Source: Symbiodinium natans (taxonomy: Eukaryota > Sar > Dinophyceae > Suessiales > Symbiodiniaceae). Taken from it: a stretch of DNA of 25,000 nucleotides. The notes under the pieces were generated by a model. That model saw only the letters and a list, made by a program, of their open reading frames with translations. It ran no database searches and was not told the DNA's origin. The first letter of the stretch is position 1; every line of letters starts with the position of its first letter. The position numbers and the translations under genes were made by a program. The stretch is taken from the NCBI GenBank assembly GCA_905221605.1, contig CAJNDS010000135.1:60001-85000 (forward strand). The letters run 5' to 3'. This document shows positions 1 to 11,526 of the stretch, one piece after another.

Positions 1-260
1 AAGTGCTGAGCCTAAGACTCTGACAGCTCCCCCAGACCAAGGCAGCCTTATTTGTTGCCCCCAAGGCCCACAAAGCACCCGAGCAACCCCCGAAAGTAAA
101 GCCACCCTCCCCTCAAAAAAAAGAGAACACATAAACAATAAAAAGCAAGGTTAGGGTTTAGGGTTTAGGGTTTATATAGGTTTGGGGAAGATGTGCAGGG
201 TTTATGGCTTTTCAGGCCGATTATTCAGGCCTAGGGTGCCCTACAACTCCCGCGCATCCA

Positions 261-332
261 ACCCTAAACCCTAGACCCTAAACCCTAAACCCTAAACCCT
301 AAACCCTAAACCCTAAACCCTAAACCCTAAAC
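261..332 (-). repeat. CCCTAAA array
   Basis: About ten CCCTAAA units, one degenerate. It lies directly before the first candidate exon. A shorter TTTAGGG stretch lies at 150-175. Confidence 0.95.
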
Positions 333-337
333 TTCAG

Positions 338-393
338 AAGTCCCGAAGCGAGAGGAGCTGCAGTCGCATCGGAGTGCCGCCGCCAAATCACAG
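338..393 (+). CDS. Candidate coiled-coil exon 1
   Basis: Two leading bases, then VPKREELQSHRSAAAKSQ, ending CAG before a GTGGGG donor. The acceptor is CTTCAG, or the next AG three bases downstream, which keeps the same frame. A C-rich telomere-like array (261-332) lies directly upstream and a G-rich one (433-517) follows, so the island is isolated between repeats. The helical charge pattern matches later exons. Confidence 0.45.
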
Positions 394-1571
394 GTGGGGG
401 GAGGGCCAGAGTAGGCCCTTGTTCTCTTTTTGGGGGTTTAGGGTTTAGGGTTTAGGGTTTAGGGTTTAGGGTTTAGGGTTTAGGGTTTAGGGTTTAGGGT
501 TTAGGGTTTAGGGTTAGGACACAGAGTAGGCCCTTATTCCCTTTTTGTTTAGGGTTTAGGTTCCTGTCTAAGCCTCCTCTAAACAAGCAAGGGCACCCTG
601 TTCATTCCTAGGTTACTTTCGGGTTTAGTGTCTCTCAGGGTTCAGCGCTCGGGGGTTCACAAATGGGGCTTTGGGTTCTTAGGGCTTTCCGGGGGTTTAG
701 GGGAGCGCGGGGGGGACCTTAAACCCGCAGCCCATACATACATACATATATATATATATACACACACACACACTTTTTTAGGGGGATCTGGGTTGTTGAG
801 GCTCATTGTGCTTCTAGAATCTTCATCGTTCCCATTCTCTCGCACACTCGTTTTCTCTTTCTCGTTCTCTTTCTTTGTCTCTATCTCTGTCTCTATCTCC
901 ATCTCCGTCTCTCACTCTCTCACACTCCCTCTCGCCCGCTCCCATCTGTCTATCCAGGAGGAGCTCCTGCAGTCCACTCTGCATGCTACCGAAGGGAAGG
1001 AGGACTGCGCTTGTTTTTTTTTTTTTTTATGGTTGAGTCTTGAGGACTTATGGCTGCCGGAAAAAGGGCTTCCTAGGAGAACCCGAGCCCTATCAAGGGA
1101 GGCAAGCAGGCACAACTTTTCTACGAAACTGCCCGAAACCCTAATGGTGGAATTGCAGCCTGATCAGGGGGTTAGGGTTTAGGGGGATGCCAAGCTTGGG
1201 ATATTTGCAAAAGTCCGACGCCCTCCACTTTTGAACTTTGAAAGCCTCGATTGATCAATCTTATACAAGCCAAAGAAAGTTCCGACGAGGTTGCAAAGAA
1301 GCTGCGGAGGGGGAGTGTCCTAGCTTCCTTCAGCAACCAAACCTAACCGCAACAACAAGTCCCTCCAAAGGATGGGTAGGGTAAATAAGCCTCTAGCAGG
1401 GGCTACGAACGTTTTGGGCTTTGTACGCGTTAGTTAAGGGGTTTTGAGCTTACAGGCTTTATGGCGCAAGAAAGACTCAAAGTCTTAGGGTTTCGGGTGT
1501 TTAGGGTTAAGGGCTCAAAACCACTGCATGGAGGGACCCTGGACCCTAAACCCTGCACCGTTCGTTTAGAG

Positions 1572-1622
<51 letters not shown>

Positions 1623-4513
1623 GGAGAGGGAGAGGGAGAGGGGAGGGAGAGGGAGAGGGAGAGGGAGAGGGAGAGAGGGAGAGGGAGAGAGCGAGAGCGA
1701 GAGGGAGAGGGAGAGGGAGAGGGAGAGGGAAAGGGAGAGGGAGAGAGAGAGAGAGAGCAAGAAGCGGTTTAGGCGGGTTCAAGGTACGGCTTGAGGGTTT
1801 GAGCGCAGATATCTCAGGCATTGGCCTCTTGACAGTGCTTTGTAGCTTCCCATGCCGGTTGTTGGAAAGGATAGTTGGGTGACATACGACCTGACTACAA
1901 CCCCCCCAATGAAACCTGCTCCCTGCCAAACACAGGCCCAAGCAACCCTTAGATCAACCCCTTTCTTGGGCGTGATGTTCTGTTAAGTACTTCGGGTCAC
2001 ACGAACAGTCCTTAATGGGGATTATAATAGGGGGGGGGTTTAGGGTTTAGGGTTTAGGGTTTAGGGTTTAGGGTTTAGGGTTTAGGGTTTAGGGTTTAGG
2101 GTTTAGGGTTTAGGGTTTAGGGTTTAGGGTTTAGGGTTTAGGGTTTAGGTACTATAATCCCTATGAAAGACTGTTAGGATAGGGGGGAGCATCCCAAGGA
2201 ACTTAGAGGGTGGGGCAAGTTGCGGAAGTCAATATTTGTTTAGGGTTTTTTTGTTTAGGGTTAGGGGTTTAGGGTTTAGGGTTTAGGGTTTTGAGTCTAG
2301 GGTGTAGGGTGCCCTTGAACAAGCTGCGGCAGCACACAGAGAAGGACATTAAGGAAGCTGGGCGCCCTCCTTCTGCGTTAAAGGCCTAAAGACCCCCTAA
2401 ACCCTAAACCCTCAACCCTAAACCCTAAACACGCCTTAAATCCCCAAAAAAGCACCTCTCTCTCAGCCCGGAGTCAGTTCCAACCCCTAACCCGAAACCC
2501 TCAACCCCCGAACCCTAAACCAGAAACCTTCAACCCCGAAACCCTAAACCCTAAACCCTCAACCTTCAACCCTCAACCCTCAACCCTGAAACCCTAAACC
2601 CTAAACCCAACACCCGAACCTCAGGAGGTGGCAGCACTCCGAGTGACGCAGCAGCAGCTGGAGACGCGCCTCGCCACTTTGCAGGCACGGCATGAAATGA
2701 TGAGGGATTGCGGCTGGGGGTTTAGGGTTTAGGGTTTAGGGTTTAGGGTTTAGGGTTTAGGGTTTAGGGTTTAGGGCGGGTTTTGAGGCTGCAGGTGGGT
2801 CTGTAGCTTATAGGCTTTTGAAGAGGTTTCAGGCAGATTCAAAGGTGTCTTGAAAGCATTAAACCTGAAAATATCCAAACCTGAAGTCCAAAAAGTTCAA
2901 AACCCTACGCCCTACACCTTAAAGCCCTAAACCCTAAACCCTAAACCCTAAACCCTAAACCCTAACCCCTAAACCCTAAACCCTAAACCCTAAAGCCTAA
3001 GTCCCTCAATCCCTAGATTTCGTTCGTTGGCGGCTTTGGGTGGGAGCTTAGGTTTCGGGCTTCCTTCGGTTGGGAGACTTGTGGTGACCCTAAACCCTCA
3101 ACACCAAACACCAAACCCCAAACCCTAATCCCTAAACCCGAAACCCGAAACCCTAAACCCTAAAGCCTAACTCGACTCCTCCGGCAAGGGCACCGCCGGT
3201 GCACTGGAGGTCCAGCTTTCCGCTGAGGAGCGCCGGCGGAATGCGGCAGAGGAGCGCACCCACTGGATTCTTTAGGCTGAGGGCTTAGGGTTCAGGGTTT
3301 AGGGTTTAGGGTTTAGGGGGTTTAAGGTTTAGGGTTTAGGGGTTTAGGGGTTTAGGGGTTTAGGGGTTTAGGGGTTTAGGGTTTAGGGTCTAGGGTTTAG
3401 GGTGTAGGGTTTAGGGTCAAGGGCTAGGTGATAGCCCAGTGGTACCCTTTTCCTTGTCCTTTTGTTGGGTTGAAGGCTCCCTTGTAAAGAAACCAACCCC
3501 CAAAAAGGGTTTAGGGTGTAGGGTTTAGGGTTTAGGGTTACTGGGGTTTCGGGGCTACCAGAGCCCTGGCTCTGAGTCATGACAGTGATGGCTCAGAGGC
3601 AGACCCACTTTAGCATGTAGGCTTCGTATTGTCCCCAACTGTACTATAGGCACAACTTTTCCGCATACCTCTTTGGTTTTTTCCAAGAAGATCCCCTGCA
3701 ATTCGGAATTTTGGGGAGTGAGGGTCTGCAGGAGGAGCCGTTAAGGGACCCTATCACCGGTGGGAGCAATGAAATCCACACACGCTCCTTGTTTGTGTCT
3801 TTTTCGAACTTCTTGCTACGCTACCGCAAGCCGCAAGGTCTACATTCCCAGACACAAAACCCTAAACCCTAAACCCTAAACCCTAGAGGAATCTTACGGT
3901 GCACGTCTCCTCAGCCAAACCACTTACTTGTCGGGTTTGACAGGGAGGGGGGTTCATGGGGGGGGGGCAGGTACCTAGAAAACCTTAGGGAAGCTTCGCA
4001 AGCCTTCGAAAGTCGTGGAGAGTGTTGGGAAACCTTGGTTACATGCGCCCTTGAATCCCCCCCCCCCAAGAACCCTATGACTTGCCCCAGGAGACCCTCT
4101 CCTCCCTGCAGATGCAGCTCGCGGGCGCCACATCACTGAAGCAACGGCTGGAGGCGCCGTCTGCGGCGGGGAGACAGAGTGCAAAATCCCAAAGCCACAA
4201 GCTGCTAGCTCCTCAAAGCCCAGATTCCGAACCGGAAGCCCGAAACCCTAAACCCTGAACCCTGAACCCTAAACCCTAAACCCTAAGCCCTAAGCCCTAA
4301 ACCTGAAGCCCTACTCCACCCCCCGACCCCCGTCCCACCCCGCTTCGTCCGAAGCCAAGATCCGCAATTGTTGCGAAGAAGGAAGCGAGAGTCTGCTGAC
4401 CGACAATACTTTCGTTTTGTTATTTGATTGAGGTTCCCTTATGTATAATATATATATATATATATATATATCTATACATATATGTATATGTATAAACAGA
4501 TATGTGTATAATC

Positions 4514-4547
<34 letters not shown>

Positions 4548-7500
4548 TGTTTCTTTAAGCCATGAGCCCCAAACCCCTAAACCTTAAATGCTTAAGACCC
4601 TGAGCCTCAAATCCCTAAACCTTAAATACCTAAGACCCTAAGCCCCCAAACCCTAGACCCCACCCTCTGAACCCAAACCCCAAATCCCCTAAAGCCTGTA
4701 AGCCCCAAATCTCCAAACCCTAAATCCCTCAGACCCTAAACCCTAAACCCTAGATCACCAAATCCCCTAAACCCGAAGCCCCAAACCCAAAACCCTAAAT
4801 CCCCAAGTCCCTCAACCCCTAAATCCCTAAACCCTAAATCGTTAAGATCCTAAACCCCTAAACCCCAAACCCTATATAGATCAGCTCAGACCCTGAACCC
4901 CTAAACCCCAGGGCCCTAGATCACAAGGCCCAAGCCCCAAGCCCCAAACCCTAAATCCCCTAAATCCCCTAAATCCCCTGAATCCCCCAAATCCCCCAAA
5001 TCCCCTAAATCCCCTAAATCCCCTAAACCCCAAACCCTAATCCCCTAAACCCCCAACCCTAAACCCCTCTCTAAACCCTAAAACCCTAAATCTCCTAAAC
5101 CCTAAACCCTACACCCTACAGCCTAAACCCTACCCCTAAACCCCTCTCTAAACCCTAAACCCTGAATCCCTAAACCCTAAACCCTAAACCCTAAACCCTA
5201 AACCCTAAATCCCCTAAACGACTTTCGGGAGGCCTCCGAGGCCTGTGAGGCCGAATTGTCCCTGGAGTTCGCGGCCGCCCTGGCGGACGCCCGGGATGTG
5301 GAGGCCCCTGACCCCTGAGCCTCAATCCCCGAAACCCCTAAACCCCAAACCCTAAACCCTAAACCCTAACCCTAAACCCTAAACCCTAAACCCTAAACCC
5401 TAAACCCCAAACCCTAAACCCTAAACCCTAAACCCTACATTTACGCCCATGGCGCCAGGAGGCGCAGCAGAGTGAGATCGCCGAGCTCCAGGCAGAGCTC
5501 CTCTCCACACTACAGCAGCGCCGCGCTGCCATGCAGGCCAGGAGGGCAAGCCGTGGGCTTGGGGGGGTTTAGGGTTTAGGGTTTAGGGTTTAGGGTTAGG
5601 GGGTTTAGGGTTAGGGGGTTTAGGGTTTAGAGTTTGCGGGTTATGGTTTAGGATGTTTAGGGTAGTTTAGGGTTTAGGCTGTTTGGGGGTTTAGTGCTTA
5701 GGGTTCTCTGTATTCCTACAACCTTCACTTACGCCCCGTCGCCCTCATAACCTGATAACCTTATAACCCTACACCCTAAACCCCGCCACACTAATAGCCC
5801 TTTTGACATGGTTGGGTACCATTTTACATTTTTAAGGGTACTTAAACCCAATAAGGAATATACATGTGAATTTTTAATGTTATCCCAACCATGAACTAGG
5901 TAACCACTATACACCCTAAAGCCCACGTTTCTCCCCCAAGTCCTTTAAGCGCAAAACCCTTCGTAAGCGTTTTAAGGTTTAGGGCTTTAAGGGTTTTAAG
6001 CCTAAATCCTCAACCAAAAAGCAAAAACAAACAAAACTACACCCCAAACCCGAAAGCACAGACCCTGAAACCTAAACCCCAAATCCTAAACCCAAAACCC
6101 TAAAAACCCTAAAAACCCTAAAAACCCTGAAAACCCTGAAAACCCTAAAAACCCTAAACCCTAAACCCTTTCCAAGGGGTTTGGAGTTCAGAGCTTAGGC
6201 CCTCCTTGATGATGTCCTCTTAAGCTCCTCTGGGCAACGAGGCGTCGGAGCGCGCCCAGGCAGCGCGCATACGGCAGAAGGCGCTGTGCAGGGTTGAGGG
6301 TTTAGGGTTTGGGGTTTAGGGTTTGGGGTTTGGGGTTTGGGGTTTAGGGTTTAGGGCTGTTCGGGGTTTGGGGTTGTAGGGTTTATAGGGCTATAGTGAT
6401 GGGGGCTCTAGGGTTACAGGTTCCAGGGCTCTCGGGTTACAGTGTTGTAGGGTTGTAGGGCTAGAGGGTTCTACGGCTTATGGGGTTCGGTTTGGGGTTA
6501 GGTCGTGTCGGCTTGGGCTGCAAGGCATCGCAAGAGGAGCGGGCCGGAGAGGGTGGTGGGGTTGGGGGGGCGGGGGGGTGGGGGGGAGGGGGGGGGGGGG
6601 GGGGGGGGGAGGGGGGGGGCGGCGGCGGCGGGGGGCACGGGGGGTGGGGGGTTGGGGCGGGTGGGGCATAAAGGGCCATTCTAGAGAACCTACCCCAAAC
6701 CACATAAGGGCTCAGGGCTGCTGGGGGTTCATAGCGTTTGTAGGGTGCCCTAAGCCCTGAACAGTAAACCCTAAACTCCGTGGCATTCGGGTTTAGGGTT
6801 CAGGGTTTAGGATATGTCTCAAGTCCCATGTCTTGAATCTCCCCAATTGTATGGAAGGAGCAAGTGGTGGCAGTCGAAGCACAGGTGCCGCCCCGCGGGA
6901 GTTGCCGTTGATGCATGCAAGCATCTCGTGTTGGGTAAATGGTCAGTTCTGAATATTACGGGTCCCTAAATGGTCAGTTCTCAAAATCACGGTCTCTTTT
7001 TGGGTACCCTAGATTCGCCTTATACGAGTGACCCCAAAAGGGACCATCATCTAGAGAAGTCACGACGTGCTTTTTGTCAAAGTTGAAAAACTTCAAAACC
7101 CCAAGTTCTACCCTAAACCCCAAACCCTAAACCCTCAGCCCTAAACACCCCCCCCCCCCCCCCCCCCCCCCTTCCCCCCCCCCTCACCGGCCCGAAACCC
7201 TCAACCAAACCCAATCTTCGCCTCGCTTTAGGGTTTAGGGTTAGAGGGTTTAGGATTTAGGGTGTAGGATTTAGGGTTTAGGATTTCGGGTGTAGGATTT
7301 TAGGGTTTAGGACTCAGGGTTTTAGGGGTTAGGGTTCCCTTGGCCCTGCTCCCAAAGTTGCAAGACCGAAAACCTCAAGCCTCAAGCCTAACAACTCCCA
7401 TTCCTACAGCCGTAAGATCAAAGTGCATGTTGGATATCCCAAACCCGAAGCCCGAAACCCAAAACCGTAAACCCTAAACCCTAAACCGTAAACCTAAACT

Positions 7501-10500
7501 ACCCTAACCCCTAAACCGTAAACCCAAACCCTAAACCCTAAACCCGAAACCCTTAACCCTAAACCGTTACCCTAAACCCTGAACCCTGAACCCTAAACCC
7601 TAAACCCTGAACCTGCAGGCCTTGCAGCTGAAGGCCAAATCAGAGCCCGGGGCCTCAGATGCTGCATCGGCCATGAGCATTCGGGCTTGAGGGCTCAGGG
7701 TTAGGGTGTAGGGTTTAGGGCTTAGGGTTTAGGGTTTAGGGCTTAGGGTTTAGGGTTTAGGGCTTAGGGTTTAGGGTTTAGGGTTTAGGGCTTAGGGTTT
7801 AGGTTTAGGGTTGAGGGTTCAGGGTTTAGGGCAACCCCATAAGCCCTAAACCCCGTAACCCCCTAAAACCCTAAACTCCATAAACCGTAGAACCCCCTTA
7901 TCAACCCTCCTGAACCCAAACTGGCCACCTACATTCCCTTCGCAAGCAGCTTGAACCTTTCAGGATACATCTTCATAGACTTGTATTTGGGGGGTCCTTC
8001 GGCCGGAAGGCCGGTTTCTCTGCCCGCAACACATAAACGCCCCGTTTTAATCCATTGAGGCTGATCATTCAGCCCGTCAAGAGGATCCAGGCATAAACCT
8101 TACAAACCCCCAAATCCCCAAACAACCTCAAGCCCCAAAACCCGAAAATAAGCCCTCAAACCCTATAGACCCGAAACCCCATAACCACTTAGACCCTAAA
8201 ACCCTAAACCCTGACCCCTAAACCCTAAACCCCGCCAAACCTCAAACGCCTAAACCCCTGAACCCTAAACCCCTAAAGCCCCAAGCCCCAAACCCCAAAT
8301 CCTAAACCCTAAACCCTAAACCCAAGTAAAAACCCCTTAACCCTGGGTCTCGGCGGCTTCCATGAGGCTCCGTGGTGAGGCGCTGTCCGCTTCGATGGCT
8401 TCGGTCTTGGAGGAGAAACTTACCAGTAGGGTTTAGGGTTTAGGGTTTAGGGTTTAGGGCTTAGGGCTTAGGGTTTAGGGTTTAGGGTTTAGGGCTTAGG
8501 GTTTAGGGTTTAGGGGTTTAGGGTTAGAGGGTTATGGCTTTGTGGGGATTTAGGGTTAGCGGGTTATGGCGTTGTGGGGGTTTAGGGTTAGAGGGTTATG
8601 GCGTTATGAGGTTTAGGGTTTAGGGTTTTGGGGGTGTTAGTGGTTATGGCGTTAGGGGGGCTTAGGGTTTAGGGTTTCAGGGTTTGGGGTTAGAGGGTTT
8701 AAAAAGTTTAGGGTTTTGAGGGTTTAGGTCAGAGGGTTTACGGGGTTAGAGGGTTTAGGGTGACAGGAAAGGGTTAGAGAGTTAGAGGGTTAAAGCGTCA
8801 AAGGGTTAGGGGGTTAGAGGTGTTTAAGTGTTCAGGGTTTGGGGTCTCTGGTTGTAGTTACCCCCCCCCCCCCCCAACCTCAACCCGAAGTTTTCCGAAC
8901 CACCGAGGGACAGGGGACACCCTCAACCCTTAAGCCTAACCCAAAACCCTACATGCTGGGGTGATTGGACTGGGGAATGTAAACCAGGGATACCTGCGGG
9001 GCGGGGTGGGGGGGGGGGGGGGTGCTTGGGTATGTACCTCAAACCCTAAAAACCCTAAACCGGTCTACTTAGGTATGTATATAATCTTGGGTAGGTGTTC
9101 TTCTTGAACCTCGCCCCTGAATTATACCGCTGAACTAGAAACCCCCAAAAACTCGGGTGGATAATGTTTTCAGGGTCGGTCGGTTTGGTTTTGTGTCTAA
9201 GAGCTCTGGCCCCTTTTCGGGCGTTTGCTTTGGGATCGAGAAAGGGCGTGCCAAATGCAAGCAGCGAAATGGCTTGAAACTCAATCCTCAAACCCCAAAC
9301 CCTGAACTCCAATTGGCAACCTTCCCCAAGCCCTAAACCCGAAACCCGAAACCCTAAACCCTAAACCCTAAACCCAGAAGCCCTTCCCAAGTGGCTGCTG
9401 TCTGAAGGAGAGCGGGGCACTCGTGCGCGAGCAACACGCAGGATGCTCAAGGTCTCGCAAGTTCAGGGCTCTTCAAGGCAGGCTTTAGTTCCAGTGAACC
9501 GAACATGATATCTAGCAACACTATGACTACACCTTAAGAGACCAACAACCTTCACTTTCTTGGTGTTTTATCGGGTCTTTGGGCCCATGTACCTTCAAAA
9601 CCTGGACCCTGCACCGTACACGGGGCACGGGCTCATGAACTTAAAGCCTGTAACGCCAAACCCATTCCACACCTAAACCCTCAACCCCTAAACCCTTGAA
9701 CCCCTGAACCCCTGAACACCTGAACCCCGTTAAGGCCGAGCTTTTCCTTGAGATGAGAACCCTGCACGCCAGCGCCCAAGGCTACAGGAGCTTTTGAGGT
9801 TTATGTGTGTGTGTTGGCTCCACGGTCGGCAGGGTTGGCCATGGCTTGCGGGGCTCCACTCGGAGCCTCCGTTGTGCAAGTTTCCTCCGTTGGCGGTTGT
9901 GGGGGTGGGGGGGGGGGGGGGGGGGGGGGGCGAAGGGGAAGGGTTGGGTTCCCTAAGTTACGGTACATACCTGTTTAGGGGAGTCCGGGAGTCCTAGACT
10001 TAGGATTATAGTGCCCGTTTTCTTTTGAGGGGTACTCCTATTCTGGGTATCCATGGTATCCCCTTGTCTAGGTTCATTGGGGAAAGCTTGGGGAGACACT
10101 GGTTTTGAAGAGGGGCCACCCCTCAACCCTGAACCCTGAACCCTAAACCCTAAACCCTAAACCCTAAACCCTAATGTTGCACTCGTTTTAGTGACAAGGG
10201 GCACTAGTAAGCGTTTTTTTGTCGGAAATCTTCTAGAGGACCCCTCATTGATGAGGGTGGTCCTCAATTATGCGATGTTGCCGGGCCGGGGATGAAGGGC
10301 GGGGGGCTGGGGAGCCAAAAGCTAAAATTTATTTTGAATATGAAACTCCGGAATTTTCTGGTGTCCGGCTTTATTTAATTTCCGTTTAAACTTTCATCAC
10401 GAAACAGGCCCCCAAACAATTTCCCAAGGGAGTAACCCACGAGCTGCCCTGATTCGCTTTTAGTAAGTTGTTTCGGTTGATTACCCGCATTGATCCGCGG

Positions 10501-11477
10501 CCCCCCTGGCCAGGGAGCTACAAGGCCTGGAAACTGGAAAGCTTAGCTTCAAGGCTTCCCCTCAACCCTCGACCCCTAGCCGCCCTGCCCCCAACCCCCC
10601 TGTCCCAGGATCCCCGAAAACCCCATTTTTTTTTTTGGGGTGGGGAGGGGGGGGGTCCTGGATACTAAAGCGAGTCCAACATCAAACCCTAACCCCTACA
10701 CCTAGGCTTGAATTGAGGGTGTCTTGTAGTAGTGAGTCTTGCCCCCCACCCCCCCAAGCCCCCCCTAAATCCCGCTAAGCCCCCCTAAGCCGGAGAATCT
10801 CTTTGAGTTGTGTTGTCAAGGCGCTGGTGGAGCACAGCGACAGCGAGCAGCATGAGTGGCAGAAGGCACCCAACACCTTCGGGCGATACCGGGGAATCGG
10901 GACTTCGGTTACCTACAGCTTTATGGGTTCTACCTACTAAATAAGGAGTAGTTCCTACTAAGCTGTAGGGAAATAGAGTCCAGGTAAACTTCATCTTGCC
11001 GTGCTAACAGAAGTGCAAGTGTCTTCCATGAACATACTTCTTCTCATGTTGCTACAGCTCCTAAACCCTAAACCCTAAACGCTAAACCCTAAACCCTAAA
11101 CCCTAAACCCCATGTTCCTACAGTGCTTTGCCAGTAGGAGGCCATACCATCCAGTGCTTCGGCTTGCGAGCATGCAGCTGGATGTGTAGAGGTCATGTCT
11201 TTTGGGATGTTCCCCCTTTTTCCCTAAACCCTAAACCCTAAACCCTAAACCCTAAACCCTAAAGTAACAGTGCTTAATAGGGATTATAGTAACACCTCAT
11301 ATAAGCCCTATTGATGACTGTAAGTATAAGGGGGAACATCCCAAGTCATGGTGATGATGGGATTTGTTTGTTTGAGACGGGTGCACGACCCGTTCCTCAC
11401 TCTTCGACTGGCGGCTTCGCTTCAGCGTCTCTCTCCGTCTCTCCGTCTCTCCGTCTCTCCGTCTCTCCGTCTCTCCG

Positions 11478-11526
<49 letters not shown>

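Noticed and set aside
826-957. Ser-rich membrane or secreted protein over the CT tract
   Set aside because: Composition artefact. Only the part after the acceptor at 957 looks coding.
1461-1941. Arg/Glu-rich and Ser/Leu/Pro-rich proteins over the GA tract
   Set aside because: Open frames on both strands come from the purine/pyrimidine repeat at 1573-1757.
6461-6760. Gly-rich and Pro-rich proteins
   Set aside because: Translation of a G-homopolymer-rich tract, open in several frames on both strands.
9055-9312. 85-codon minus-strand gene
   Set aside because: It begins and ends in telomere-like units, and I saw no recognisable motif or splice context. All better-supported exons are on the plus strand.
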